Positions 22,601 to 34,268 of a stretch of DNA of 64,000 nt are shown one piece after another (within the stretch, counting starts at the first letter, position 1; each line of letters starts with the position of its first letter). The DNA comes from Zygnema cylindricum (Eukaryota > Streptophyta > Zygnematophyceae > Zygnematales > Zygnemataceae), in assembly GCA_037447655.1 (NCBI GenBank), contig JBBHKE010001878.1, positions 1-64,000 on the forward strand, in the 5' to 3' direction. The notes under the pieces were generated by a model. The model had not been told where the DNA came from. It did not search any database and saw only the letters and a program-made list of their open reading frames with translations. The position numbers and the translations under genes were made by a program.

Positions 22601-25600
22601 ATGTGTGTTTTCTTCGCAATGATTAGGAGGTCTGTTATCTCATCATTTCACAACAATCTCCCTTTTCAGCTGCTTTTGGAGAGAGGATCTTCCACTGTCG
22701 ACAACTTTTCCTGGCAACTTGAACCCTTTTTTGTATTGAGATCTGACGGAGAAACCTCCACCAAAGGTTTGATAGATGTTAGTGAGAAGGATTGTGATAA
22801 ATCTGTCCCTGCCATCCGTACGGATCATGCCTGGCTTTTTCAGAAAGTAGAAAGAAGGAAAGCAGGCCAAATCAGCTGCTTTTTAGAGAAGCATCTAACG
22901 AGGAAATGCTCTTCTGAAGCTCATTCTGGTCGACACGCGCGAGAGGGAGAGGGAGAGGGAGAGGGAGAGGGAGAGAAAGGGGGGGAGATAGAGGGGGAGG
23001 GAAACAACGGTATGCTCTAAAGCTCATTGCTAATATACAGTTAGTGACTTGCTATTAACGTTAACACTTCAATTACACTAAATTATGGTTTTCTTCGTGG
23101 CTTATTGTGAGCGACCTACTTAAATAGATTAACACTAATTATGATCTGGAGTCAAGAAAAAAACACTCCCTAGAATTAGAGTGATTAACTTAATAGCGAT
23201 GGACGGTGTAGTGGATTTGCTTTACACTTTAGAGTTGTACCATTTAGCTTAGTAAGAAATTGTAATTTAGGCAATGCCAGGATAAGGACATTTGGAGGTA
23301 AATAAGAGCAAAGCAATCTGCACAAATCAGAGTAAGTTTGTGAGCATTATGGTCATTGCACGTTAATAAGTGAGATAATGCAAACTAAACAAAATAAATG
23401 TTGTTACACAAGTTGTGCAATGTGACATGCGTGTGTTAGAATGGCCTGATGGTAAGGTAAGTGTCTTCAAATGTCTTTTCAAATCCAAATGCTTACTCTG
23501 TTAAACGAGACTTTCACTGCAGGACACTGCCTTCAATTTATTCAACAGAGAAATTCATTGGACTCATCTGATGGAGTTGTTCACAGAAATGGACAGGTGC
23601 GCCCGTCCATGACACATTTCTCTGTTACTTTTTGTAAGCAAATCTTATAACAATTGCAGGTCAGTAATTGAAGAACATGGCGTTGCAGGCCTGACTGATT
23701 TTCCTGCTTCACTTATCCATGCGTCCATTTATTCTGAAACCTGGATTCTATGAATTAATAGCGATAAGTTGCAAATTGAAAGACTGTAAACAAGTAGTGG
23801 CCCATCTACATGTTGACAGCATGTCATTTTGACTGTTGGCCTCTAGAATATGTGACGCTATTATACCAAACACAGTTTTTTCTTTTCATGTAACTGTAAA
23901 TTTCTGGTAGATCCCCTATTCTGGAGCAGTTTCATAATCTGCGATGAGCTCCATCTGAATTTTCTGAAGAAATTGAAGGTGAATGTATTTCCGAAGGGTC
24001 ACAAGAGTCTAGAGTCAGGTTATGCTGTCTCCATCAGTCTTAAAACCTTAGTTATCTGTTATTTTGAGTCAGTAATTCCGAGTTGTCTAGCTGGCTCCGA
24101 CATGATGATTTCGAAAGAATCTGTTTCATTGTGTACCAGGAAGCAATTGATTCTAGATGCAGTCCTCGAACCGATGTCACCTTCCCTGATGCACCAAATG
24201 CCCCGACTATTTCAGAAAAGCAACAGAAGCGTAAAAAACTTCTCAGAATGGCGAGGAATGCTTTGAAATCCTATGCCAAGTCTCCATGGCATGCAAGGTA
24301 CCTTTGGAGACCCTAGGCAGCACTTATCCAGCCATTAAAAAATGACAAGAGTTAATGAGGGTGGAAAACATGTGGATATCTCTAGCCAGTGTACCGTTTT
24401 CAAAACTGGGACAACCTTTGCTGTTGAACATTCTCTATTTTAGCATTTGCTTCAAATTTATTGTTCACATTTTTGGATCAATTTAACAGTTCATAACTGA
24501 AACATTATGTTGGTAAATTGAGGCTCTGAACCGATGTACGACTGTTAGCGATCCCCTCTCTCGCCCTGAACTGTTTTTCGCACACTAATCATTTCTATTT
24601 TATTAAATGAAGCAAAAAGCGAGGTAAAGTGGAATACTAGACGTAGGAGAAGTCCCAATAAGGCAGTGGTGAATGTCTGTTCAGGGAGGCTGTACAGGTT
24701 GTGAGGAAGATAAAGGAGACACTTGGCAATGCGGATGCCACATTTCTTGTGGATGAGGTGCAAGTCCAGATTCCTTGTTCAGTTATATGAATAGTAACTT
24801 TTAGGGAAATTTCATGTACGGGATTATTGGCATTACTGGCCAGTAATAGCAGTACTTTCGTACAGTTTCCTGAATAGCTACTGTGATTCAAGTAATGTCA
24901 GTAATTGCTTACATGTAATTACCCTTATTCGCTGCTGATTTTTTTTTTACAAACGCTGCAGAAAGTTTCTGTGTCTCAAAAACTGCACATTCTCCTTCAT
25001 ATTCTCCTGTTGACTTATGCTAATCTTTTGATCTCAAACATTTTTGCAGCTCCTGTTACATGTATCACGTGGAGGAGCCGATGAAAAGGGAGTCTGCTGG
25101 TTCTCGGTGGATGATGGACTGAAAATCATTCATGAATTTAAGCAGGTTGTACACACCGAACGGTTTACTATACCTTTGACTATGTTCCATTTCCACATCA
25201 GTGGTTGTTTCAGGGTTTTATCATTTTCGATATGTGTAAGGACTTAGTCATTGTCCTTTAATGTGGAAAGCTTTTTAACTTTGATTTGGGGGAAGGAGGA
25301 CAGATAGGTTTGTATCCCACACGATTGAGCCTGGAAGCCCTGCTGGATGGATGTGCGGCACAAGGGGATGCAATGAATGCAAGGGGCATTATGGATTGGA
25401 TGAGGGAATTGAGACTGCCCCCGACTGTCTTTACCCTCGTAAGGTGGGGCTAAGACTCTGACATGAGGCATAGAACATAAGACATAAGTCACAAGGCATA
25501 AGGCACAATACACAAGGCATAAGACATAAGGCATAAGACATAAGACATAAGGCATAAGACATAAGACAGACATAAGACAGAAGGCATACTGCATAACCCA

Positions 25601-26333
25601 TAAAAGATTAGACATAAGACATAAGACACAAGACACAAGACACAAGACACAAGACACAAGACACAAGACACAAGACATCAATGCATCAATGCATAGTTAC
25701 ATAATCCAGAACTACATTGTGGATCTCTATCCGAGTAAAAAGCTTATTAGCGCATAATGAAATTGGTTCTGGGCCTGTTTCGAAAAACATTAAACCATAT
25801 AAAGAATTAGTGTCAATGAAACTAACGCTGTTTTGTTGTCAAAGGCCACAAAAGCCGACCCAGAATTAGACTTATTAACGCCAATAGCGATTCACGTGTA
25901 CTTTCAGCCTTTTGGGCTCACAAGAGAATAGTGAACTCGTAAATAATATTTTGTGCAGACACTGGTGTTTATAAAAACAATCGAAAGTTTTTAAATTGAG
26001 AGTAAACCTTTCTGCATATCCAGGTTGTTTCGAGCGGCAGTCGCGGCAGAAGACGAGGACCTTGGCTGTGATTCGCTGCATCAAATGTCTCCATGGGATG
26101 TTGGAGATCCAGATGTACAATTGCTCATAAGAGTCATTTTGAAGCCTCTGGCAGATGCATCGGCAATGCCAGGAATGAAATATGCTCCAGGAACTCTTCC
26201 GCGTTTGCGTCAAACTGCGGAAAAGTTGCTCGACCTTGCTTCAAGGCTGAGAGAAGAATGCAACAAAGGATCACCTGGAATTGTGGCGTTGCTCTCATCA
26301 GAAGCATGGCAGCGTGCTGACAAAAGGAGCTGA
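22601..26333 (+). CDS. PPR-like protein, multi-exon; 5' part unresolved
   Basis: Five downstream exons join in frame with GT-AG junctions: 24073-24297, 24685-24757, 25050-25145, 25304-25443 and 26024-26333 (stop). The exon at 25304 reads like a pentatricopeptide repeat (LSLEALLDGCAAQGDAMNAR then MDWMRELRLPPTVFTL). The preceding exon (DGLKIIHEFKQIGLYPT) gives another repeat boundary. PPR proteins usually bind organellar RNA. A likely first exon at 22601-23009 begins with an Arg- and Ser-containing N-terminus, possibly an organelle presequence. A middle exon is probable at 23523-23596, but I could not join the frames there. The family call rests on one to two repeats and the precise orthologue is unknown. 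Confidence 0.55.
22942..22978 (+). repeat. GAGAGG microsatellite in putative first exon of PPR-like gene
   Basis: About five copies of GAGGGA, encoding Glu-Gly repeats if translated. It lies near the 3' end of the putative first exon. Confidence 0.75.
23036..23210. mobile_element. Small TIR element (TACACCG family), 175 bp
   Basis: Left end tacagttagtgacttgctattaacg; right end taatagcgatggacggtgta. It lies in an intron of the PPR-like gene, 26 bases after a possible donor at 23010. The interior (GTGGCTTATTGTGAGCG) matches copies at 27780 and 37651. Confidence 0.7.
25450..25680. repeat. CATAAGA/CACAAGA minisatellite in last intron of PPR-like gene
   Basis: Tandem 7-bp units with variants, homogeneous (ACACAAG) toward the right end. 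The intron runs from 25444 to 26023. Confidence 0.9.
25713..25900. mobile_element. Small TIR element (TACACCG family), 188 bp
   Basis: Left end tacattgtggatctctatc, right end ttaacgccaatagcgattcacgtgta. It lies in the last intron of the PPR-like gene, just after the minisatellite. Confidence 0.6.
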
Positions 26334-27349
26334 CAAAAGTAAAAGACATCTAGTTGTAAGAAACATCCAGATTGACCTTTATCAGTTTGAGATCCTGTAG
26401 CTTTATCTGTAATTAATTTTCTTTGTTAGCTAAATATGCTGTGATAACTTGTCTAATTACCAAGAAATTGGAATCGATAGGAAGTACAACCTACATTATT
26501 GAAAGAATTCACCTGCCAAATGGTAAATCTTCGAACTCTCTGTCGAATGAACATAATTGAGGTGCCTACAAGAGCACGGGGTTTCATTGCCAGGAGTTTG
26601 ATTTTCTAATGGTATGAGCACCATGTTTTTATGTTTTGTGGCAGGACACTTGAAAAGCCGATATTGTGATTGCATTCTGCGTTCCCAGGCACTGGTCGGT
26701 GTGCCTCAGGGCCGCCAGTGTAACTTGATTTGCTGGGTACAATGCTTTTGAATGTCCTGGCATGTGACTTTAAGTAAGGTCAAAGACTGACTCAGTCTAC
26801 AGAGGAATTTATTCCATATGCTTGGAAGCTGGAGGGCATGTGTCATAAATGGAAGGCTAGGACATTTAATATTGAAAAGGCGATATCCATATATAAATCT
26901 GATTCTACGTGAAGCCCAGGTTGGAGAATTGAACAGCCAACTGACAGACGCCCATGATATATGGCAGTATTAGACTAAAACAGACATTCCAGAAAGCATA
27001 GCACAGGTTTGGATAGAAGCCCCGTAAAATCCTCAACTACGTCTAACCAAACTGTCTGGTGGATGGTTTATTGTACATTATACTCACTGATATATACAGC
27101 AGAATAACATGTCAACAAAAAAGACAAGCCTCCTCTATTTACAAAACTCTAAAAACATCGCCCAGCACACACCGAAAAACAGAAACAAAAACTTGAGAAG
27201 AAACAAGGTCGACAAAAAAAAGAATGCCGACATTCAAATGATTTCATTGCCATGTGTACACCAAAACAATATCACAACCTTACCTTTCCTTAACATTTTT
27301 ATTGAACGAGGCATCCAAACATTTTAAACAACTCTACCTTTACAATCCC
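26334..27349. other. Convergent intergenic region
   Basis: It lies between the end of the PPR-like gene (plus) and the end of the RH36/DDX49 gene (minus), so it should hold both 3' UTRs. I see no other gene or repeat. Confidence 0.5.
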
Positions 27350-30300
27350 TCATGTCTTTTGAGCTCTTGCTTTACGATTTGATTCTCTTCGAGCTTTCAC
27401 AAGATCATCAAAACCACTTTCTGACACCTTCAAAAGGGCGGCCCTTTTCGCCTTGAAAACCTGCAAAATATGCCCACAAGGAACAAAATTTGAAGCAAAA
27501 TTTTAAACAATGTTCATTTGAAGAGTTTTAAACCTAATTTTAAACTTACATCAAAATCAGATGTATTTTCACATGTTTCAGTACAAACTTGCGCCCTCCT
27601 ATACAAAGACGTTCAAAATGCCTCGAAAAATGAATTCAACGTAACCTTCAGTCCATCGAAACTCTTCCTAGCTTCTTCAAAAGCAGAATTACTGGCTCAC
27701 AAGAAAGTCGACATAACTGCTGTAACAAAGGGCCCTAAAATGATTGTCGAATGAAACTTCGGGGAGGTCCCAAAAAAAGTATACCGCCCATCGCTACGTT
27801 AGTGAATTATTAGGGTCAAGAATGTATTAATATGAACTACTCTAAATTCTGTTTAGCTAAGTGGCTCATCGGGCTACTTAACTAAAGGGTGTTATCACCA
27901 CTAATTTATGATTTTGTGTCAAAAAAACAATCATTCAAATTAGAGTGAAGAATGGCAATACGCACCTTAGTAATGCCCTTTAGAACCATGTCCTCATCTA
28001 TCGTATACTCCTCCAATTTTCGCTCTATAAGTGCTTCAATAGACTGCACCAAACTTACGTCGTACTGCGTCCCTCCCAAAATAGTACAACCTTAAACCTA
28101 TCAGAAAGGTCTTTGCAGACAAAGAATGAGTTGACGAGGGAAACGCAATAAACAGTTCAGTTCCGTTGCAAGGTACGGTCTGCAAGTCTAATTACTCCCA
28201 TGAGACCCCCTTATGCTCTCACCTGTGTAACCAAACTAATGGCACCTCCTCCTCTTCCTGCTCGTGCCGTACGACCCACTCTGTGAACATAATCACGAGT
28301 AAACCTGAAAGCAAAAAAATCAAAACGTAAGCAAATACTTTCCTAGGTATCTAGAGGAAAGAAACTATTAGACGTAAATACTTTCCTAAGTAACTAGACG
28401 AAAGAAACTATGTGGAGTTCACATTAGTTATATTTGTTCTAATTCAGTTCCAAATGACCTAACTGTTTCTGAACTGTTCACAAAGAAAAAAACAATTGGT
28501 GTGCCTCAGGAAAAAACCAAGTAGTGTTTTTAACATTTTTGGGAGTCAGATGGCAAACAAAAAAGGCACAGAATTAGTGTTATTAACGCTGATGACGATT
28601 CACAGTTACACTGCTCAACTCAACTAGTATCGATCACACTAAGTTTCATATCATATTTTTGCAATCAACACAATACTTAGCATGCACCATATTAATAGAA
28701 AGCGCAGACAGATATCTTCTAGTTCTGCGTAGATGATTGAGGATGAACCATATTTTCAATCAGGGCAGCTATTTGAATGGAAACAAAAGTACAGTTGGTT
28801 GCATCTGACAGGATACAAGAAGAACCTGAACTTCCTAAGTACTGCCAAAATACCTGGGGATATCGTAGTTGACAACGAGATCCACCGTAGGAATATCCAA
28901 CCCTCTACTTGCAACATCAGTTGCTATTAATATGGGAACTTGACCGGTACGGAACTTTGCAAGAGCTGCTAAACGTCGTCCTTGTGACTGCAAAGAATGG
29001 AGGGCAACTGTGGAAATGTTGAGCTCGGCCAATGTAAGGCTCAGGAGATGGCAGGCCCTGCAACGGTATTTTCCTGTTTTAGCTGGAATGTCCATGCTCT
29101 CCTTGTTTGAAAGCAAATAAGACATTTTCCTGTATAGATAGAATGTCCATACTCTCCTTTTTTTAACAACAAATAGACATTTTCCTGTTTTAGCTAGGAT
29201 ATCCATCCTCCCTCGGATTATATACAAATAAGACATTTCCTGTATAGATAGAATGTTCATATTCTCCTTTGATTTAACAACAAATAAGGCATTTTCCTGT
29301 TTTAGTTAGGATGCTTATACTCTTGGTGCGAAGATAAATAAGGCATAAAACATAATCACAGATCCAGTGAAGCGATAAGCACAAAATCAATGCCGGATCC
29401 AAAGCAACCGGTCTTGCCATGAAGCAATCCTTTGTTACAAAGTCGAGAGCTTTTGAATGTTTGGACAATTATACACATCACTGAACTTTGTATTTGGATC
29501 ATAACGACCTTTTCTCCTTCAACAATTCCAGGCTCTCGTCCTCAAATGCCACCTAACTGGACAATGTGGGGCCATCTAAACAAAATAATACCTTCCCAAT
29601 AGCCAGCTTTGTCTCAATAAGTAACAGGCTTCTAATAATACGGACATCATCAGTTTAAATATCGTTGCTTAAATAAAAACCTCTTATTTGAGCGAAACTG
29701 CAAGGACGAAGCATCATTATGTTGGCATTTCCTTGTTCCAAAATACTTTTCACTTCACCCAAAATTACCATCAGAACTCATCTCTGTATGTTACTACCTT
29801 CCAGTTCAGTTTTATCCAGTGAGCTTTCCTATCAGTTTATTCCAAACTTCTTGAAATAAAACCCAAAATCATTTCACAAGGATTTAGAAGTTCAGCAAGA
29901 AGAAAAAATGAGCCTTTAAACTGCTCAATCAAAATGACAAACAAACTCCGGGAGATAGCGTCTATACCTGCAAGTAGATGTGAAAACAATAACGGATCGG
30001 ATCTCTTTTTCCTCCAAATTGCTCATAAGATGGAAAAGGTACACCTCTTTAACATTTGCCGGGATAAAGAGATATTCCTGCTTCAACAACTCCACGGTCT
30101 GAAAACCGGTATATGCTTCATACACATATGCTCCTTGGCCCAAATGAGCTTCCTGTAGAGCTTTCAGATTTGTTGTCATTGTCGCAGAAAATAGTAAAGT
30201 TTGCCGAGCAGTTGGGATGGCCTCCAAAATTGCACCCACCTCTTCTTCGAAACCTACATCGAGAAGCCGATCGGCCTCATCCAGAACTAGAAACTGCTTC

Positions 30301-32595
30301 AAAAAAGGAAAAAAAAGAAAGAAGGTTACGGTCAAGGCCATAAGTAATAATGGCTTTGAGATTAGGAGGCCCTCAATAAAAGCCTCCCACGTGTCAACGG
30401 CCATTCCTAAGAACCACCCAGCTATTTACAAACTATTCCTTTTGTACCCTTACATTCAGCTATACTTTTTTTCCCTTAGTACATTTTCTTTATGGCAAAA
30501 CATGCAGAGTCTTGAATAAATCTGACTATATATGACCCAACCAGGCGAAACAGTTTTGCTTTGAATTAACAACCCCAAATTTTGAATCAAAGTCAAACAA
30601 AAAAGTGAATCCAGGCAACTAATTTCTTCTTAAGAATGAATACCACACATTTGGAAAACTCGGGGACAAACGAGAGAGTCACCTTAGTCCGAGCAAAAAC
30701 TTTGTGCATATTTGGGTCACTCTCAAGGTGATCTCGCAGGCGGCCAGGAGTGGCTATGACTACATGGGGCCTCCCAGCCAATCGTTGAGCTTGAGCTGTC
30801 ATTTCCATTCCACCAATAACCACAGCATCGCGTAAATGGACTCCCGATCCTAAGGCACGGAACTGGTCAGCAAGCTGCATTGCTAACTCCCTTGTTGGAG
30901 TAAGAACGAGGGCAAACACTCCATAAGGATCTAAGGCCAGTTTCTGCACACCAATAACCATACAACTAATCACAACCAATCACACAGCCACCACGCGACG
31001 AACCATACAACTATTCACAACTTATCACCACCAACACACAACCACACAACCAATTACAACAAATCACACATACCAACCACACAACCAATCATACAACCAA
31101 CCTGTTACGCAATCAATTAGGCAACCGATTACACAACCAATTACACGATTACGAAACCACTTTAGCAACCAATTACACAAACAACCCCACTACAACAAAT
31201 CACACATCCAATTACACAACCAATTACACAAGAATCACGCAACAAACACACAACTGATCACACAAGCAATAATTATGCAACCAATTACACAACCAAACAA
31301 CCAACCAATCAGACAACCACACCCACAACCAATCACATAACCAGTCACACAGCCAATTTCACAAATTTAAAGCTGGGTGCGCAAAGGCGGTAGACTTAGT
31401 GAAAATTAGGAAGGCCCTCAGCAGTGACTATACCAGCCAATAGACATCGATGTTGCTTCTTTGACAATAAGTAAAACATGCCTATTTGCTCAAAGGACCA
31501 AGTATCACCATACAAAGTTTATTTATTCCACCATTATCTGCATACTGCTAAAAGAGACATAGCCTTTCACTCCAATGTTATCACAAAAGTGTGCAAGAAA
31601 AAAAAAACCCAACACTTTGGTGTTATCCGCCGTAAATTGTACGAACTATCACCGTATTGTACCCTATAAGCCTTAAATTAATATATTACACCGGTTTGTA
31701 TCCGTTTCAATGTTAAATTAGCTAAAATACATTCCACGTGCAACAGAGTCAAGTCTAGGTGAAAGCTTTTATCGAAAATAACCAAGCAAGAAACGGTTAT
31801 CTGCAAAAGAACATGGAATAAAAACAAGCGAACTATTCTAGCTTACAAATGAGTAACATCAAGAAGGGATTGCAAAGGAAAAGAGGGACAAACCTGGAGT
31901 ATTGGGAGAGCAAAAGCAGCTGTCTTTCCACTGCCTGTTTGTGCAATACCAACCACATTCCTACCATCAAGAATGGCCGGTATACATGATTTTTGAACGG
32001 ATGTAGGAACTCGCATTCCAAGCTCACGACATGTTAAAGTTAACCATTCAGCTAACCCTAAATCCTCAAACTTACTAATTTCAGTCTCTGTAGGCACTTT
32101 TTCACCTAAAACAGCTTCCTCCTGCTTCCCTTCTATTTCCTCGGAAAGTCTAACATCAATGTCCTTGTCAACAGGCTTTAAGCTTTCGGAAATTAAACTA
32201 GCTTCCTTATTCTTCCCCGAAACGTTTTTAACTACTTGTTCCTTATTATTTTTCTTAATGGTACAACCTTCTGACTCCAGTTTTGCACGAAATTTGTCAT
32301 CTTTCTCATCGTCTGTTTTTTTCCTGGTCGCTTTTGTTTCTTCAGAAACATCTTCTGAAGGAAATCTTTTTGGAATACCTCTTTTCCTCTTTATTCCAGA
32401 AGAGAATATTGTTACTCCGCTGTCATTAACATCAGTGTCTAAGGTTTCTTCATTTTCCGGCTTCTTCTGAAAACTTTTTTCTTTGTCTTCTTGCAAGGGA
32501 AGGAAATCTGGCGAATGGTTTTCAGCCTTGTCAACTTTCAGACGCTTCACAGATTTCTTAATTGACTGCAATTTCGGCAGTTGACGTGCCACCAT
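27350..32595 (-). CDS. RH36: DEAD-box RNA helicase, DDX49/Dbp8/RH36 type, 7 exons
   Basis: Exons 32595-31894, 30943-30683, 30293-29968, 29057-28854, 28304-28223, 28064-27966 and 27460-27350 join in frame to about 594 residues. Helicase motifs are in order: Q motif (FEDLGL...PTSVQ), AQTGSGKT (218-225), PTREL (250-254), TPGR (299-302), DEAD (326-329), SAT (357-359), [10 protein letters not shown] and [11 protein letters not shown]. Phrases such as LDPYG and the C-terminal [11 protein letters not shown] match the DDX49/Dbp8 family, which works in nucleolar maturation of the small ribosomal subunit. The ATG at 32595 has a strong context (ACCATGG). A Lys- and Glu-rich extension of about 170 residues precedes the helicase core, absent from human DDX49. 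The C-terminal tail is short. Confidence 0.93.
27780..27964. mobile_element. Small TIR element whose end coincides with a helicase splice donor
   Basis: Left end tataccgcccatcgctacg, interior GTGGCTCATCGGGCTAC shared with copies at 23036 and 37651. Its right end runs to the exon 6 donor of the DDX49 gene (exon ends at 27966, GT at 27965-27964 on the minus strand). The right terminus is diverged. Confidence 0.55.
28414..28609. mobile_element. Small TIR element (TACACCG family), left end diverged
   Basis: The right end ttattaacgctgatgacgattcacagttaca matches the family; the left end near 28414 is weak. It lies in intron 4 of the DDX49 gene (28305-28853). Confidence 0.45.
29068..29335. repeat. 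About 60-bp tandem repeat, 4-5 copies, in intron 3 of the helicase gene
   Basis: Repeated block of the form ATTTTCCTGTTTTAGCTAGG, then ATGTCCAT...TCTCC, then AACAAATAAGAC. Units alternate between a TTTTAGCTAGG and a TATAGATAGAATG version, suggesting a two-unit higher-order arrangement. Confidence 0.8.
30956..31365. repeat. ACACAACCAATTAC-type minisatellite in helicase intron 1
   Basis: Degenerate tandem units of about 12-15 bp (ACACAACCAAT with CAC/TAC variants) span about 400 bp immediately upstream of exon 2 on the plus-strand axis. Confidence 0.85.
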
Positions 32596-33102
32596 GGTGA
32601 AAGGAAGGAAATATGCGATGTCAAAATAGAGAATCCTGCTAACAAAGCGGTTTTTATTCACAGCTTTACCCTGCGACACTCTCAAGAAGCTCTACTGCAG
32701 TTTCTTAACTCTCTCTCTCTCTCTCATCTCCGGAGTAATCTTCCACACAAAAGCCTCGTTAAACTGGTGTGACGTGACGGAGCCCCAAGTTTTGCGTGGT
32801 ACAGTAATCGAGAAAAGTTTGGCAAATGTACGGTAGGATATTGCGCAGCTTTTCTGTAGCAAAATACGCATAGCGCATACAAGTTGGAGTATGGAGAATG
32901 GAGTGATGTCACGTGATGACGCTCATCGATTTTAGCTTCCTTCCCATGACTGCCCTAAAAAGTATTTATCTCCCCATGTTCCCACATTCTTGGAAAGCCC
33001 TTGGTGTCAACATCGCCTCTGTCATTCGAACACAGGGATTCGCAGTGGCTGCCGTCCAATGCTGGTCGCTCCATTACCGTCCAATAAACGTCCTGTAGGA
33101 CA
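32596..33102. other. Upstream region of the helicase gene
   Basis: Presumed promoter and 5' UTR of the minus-strand DDX49 gene. A CTCTCTCTCTC tract lies at about 32711-32724. I see no other gene. Confidence 0.5.
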
Positions 33103-33436
33103 TACACCGTGTATCGTAATTAGACTTCTTGTCGTTTTTGACACTTAAATAAAGTATTTTCCGTGCGCACCTCTCCGATTCCCCTCTGAAGACCAGACCA
33201 CCAATCGGAAGGAAGTTGTTAATTGAATCATTGCATCATCCTCACCGTCATCACCATCGCCATCGTTACCACCATCATCACCATCATCATCATTGCTTGT
33301 GAACTGTACAGTACAGTACTTTACAGTACTTTACTGTACGAAGGGGTGATTTCGTGCGGTCCTGTTTACGAAACTATCCGCACATTTGCGAACGTTAGGA
33401 TCCCGACTTGAAACAGGCGCCGTGCGGCTTCACAGG
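33103..33436. repeat. Local duplication copy 1
   Basis: About 300 bp nearly identical in order to 35145-35437: ccgtgtatcgtaattag start, the AAAGTATTTTCCGTGCGCACC block, a CATCATCAC microsatellite, the GTACT repeat, and GTGATTTCGTGCGGTCCTG. It starts with tacaccgtgtatcg, like the TIR family. Confidence 0.85.
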
Positions 33437-33658
33437 TACACCGTGAATCGATATTAGCGTCAATGTTTTTTTCGCCACTTAAAACATCTTTTCTTCGTAC
33501 ACACTTGTCGGATTGTGGAGCTGACGGTGGAGATTGAAAGGTAAGATTCTCAGCTTCCGATTGGCGGTCTCTAACTGAAAATTGGACAAGTGTGTACGGA
33601 GAAAATATGTTTTGAGTGGCTAAAAAATTTATTAACCCTAATAGCGATTCAAGGTGTA
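33437..33658. mobile_element. Small TIR element (TACACCG family), 222 bp, long TIRs
   Basis: The left 70 bp and right 70 bp are near-perfect inverted repeats (TACACCGTGAATCG at the left and CGATTCAAGGTGTA at the right; inner CGCCACTTAAAACATCTTTTC pairs with its complement). TA at both ends suggests a TA target duplication, as in Tc1/mariner-type MITEs. Confidence 0.85.
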
Positions 33659-34046
33659 CTCTACCGTCCTCCTTAGTCTTTGGGACGGTGGTTATGTGCT
33701 AGCTGGACGGCGCGATTGCTTCGCGGATGCGTTAAAATAAAAACATCGGACGGTCAATGAACAAAACCATATAGCTTTAGCACACTGCTTAATCGACACG
33801 TGTGACGGTTGTTCAACCGCTAAAATCCGCGAATTGTTTCACATCTTTTGTCGGTGACAGGAACCTAAACGTCCTAAGTACTGTACCTAACCGAGATACA
33901 CAACCGAAACTTATCCTACAGGCGAAGTTAATCGACGCGCGAACCAAAACGAACAAAACCAACAACATTTTGGCGCACTGAATCCGAACGTACGAGACGA
34001 GACGAAGCGACACACTCGGCTGAACACTAAGCCGATATTCGCACAG

Positions 34047-34268
34047 TACACCGTGAATCGTTATTAGGGTATTGAACGCTAATTCGGTTCCCTAATTTTT
34101 TTTCCAAATTCTCAAATAGAATTATCCATACTATTTAAAAAAAAACCTAATTCCTAATTAGAGTAAACGATTTCTTTGAAAATTTCCAAATTCCCAATTA
34201 GCGTTAATAACGGTAATTATTCCTATACGCTAAAAAAAACTTCTACGCTAATAACGATTCAAGGTGTA
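34047..34268. mobile_element. Small TIR element (TACACCG family), 222 bp
   Basis: Left end tacaccgtgaatcgttatta; right end ctaataacgattcaaggtgta. The interior is AT-rich, with no similarity to the interior of the 33437 copy, so interiors vary while the ends are conserved. Confidence 0.85.

Noticed and set aside
24545-24891. Minus-strand frames inside the PPR-like gene
   Set aside because: They overlap the supported exon at 24685-24757 on the other strand and show no similarity.
25244-25681. 145-codon minus-strand frame rich in Cys, Leu and Val
   Set aside because: It is a translation of the CATAAGA minisatellite in an intron; no domain or start context.
30956-31365. Possible CRISPR-like array
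   Set aside because: Units are short and contiguous with no spacers of constant length, and the context is a eukaryotic intron.
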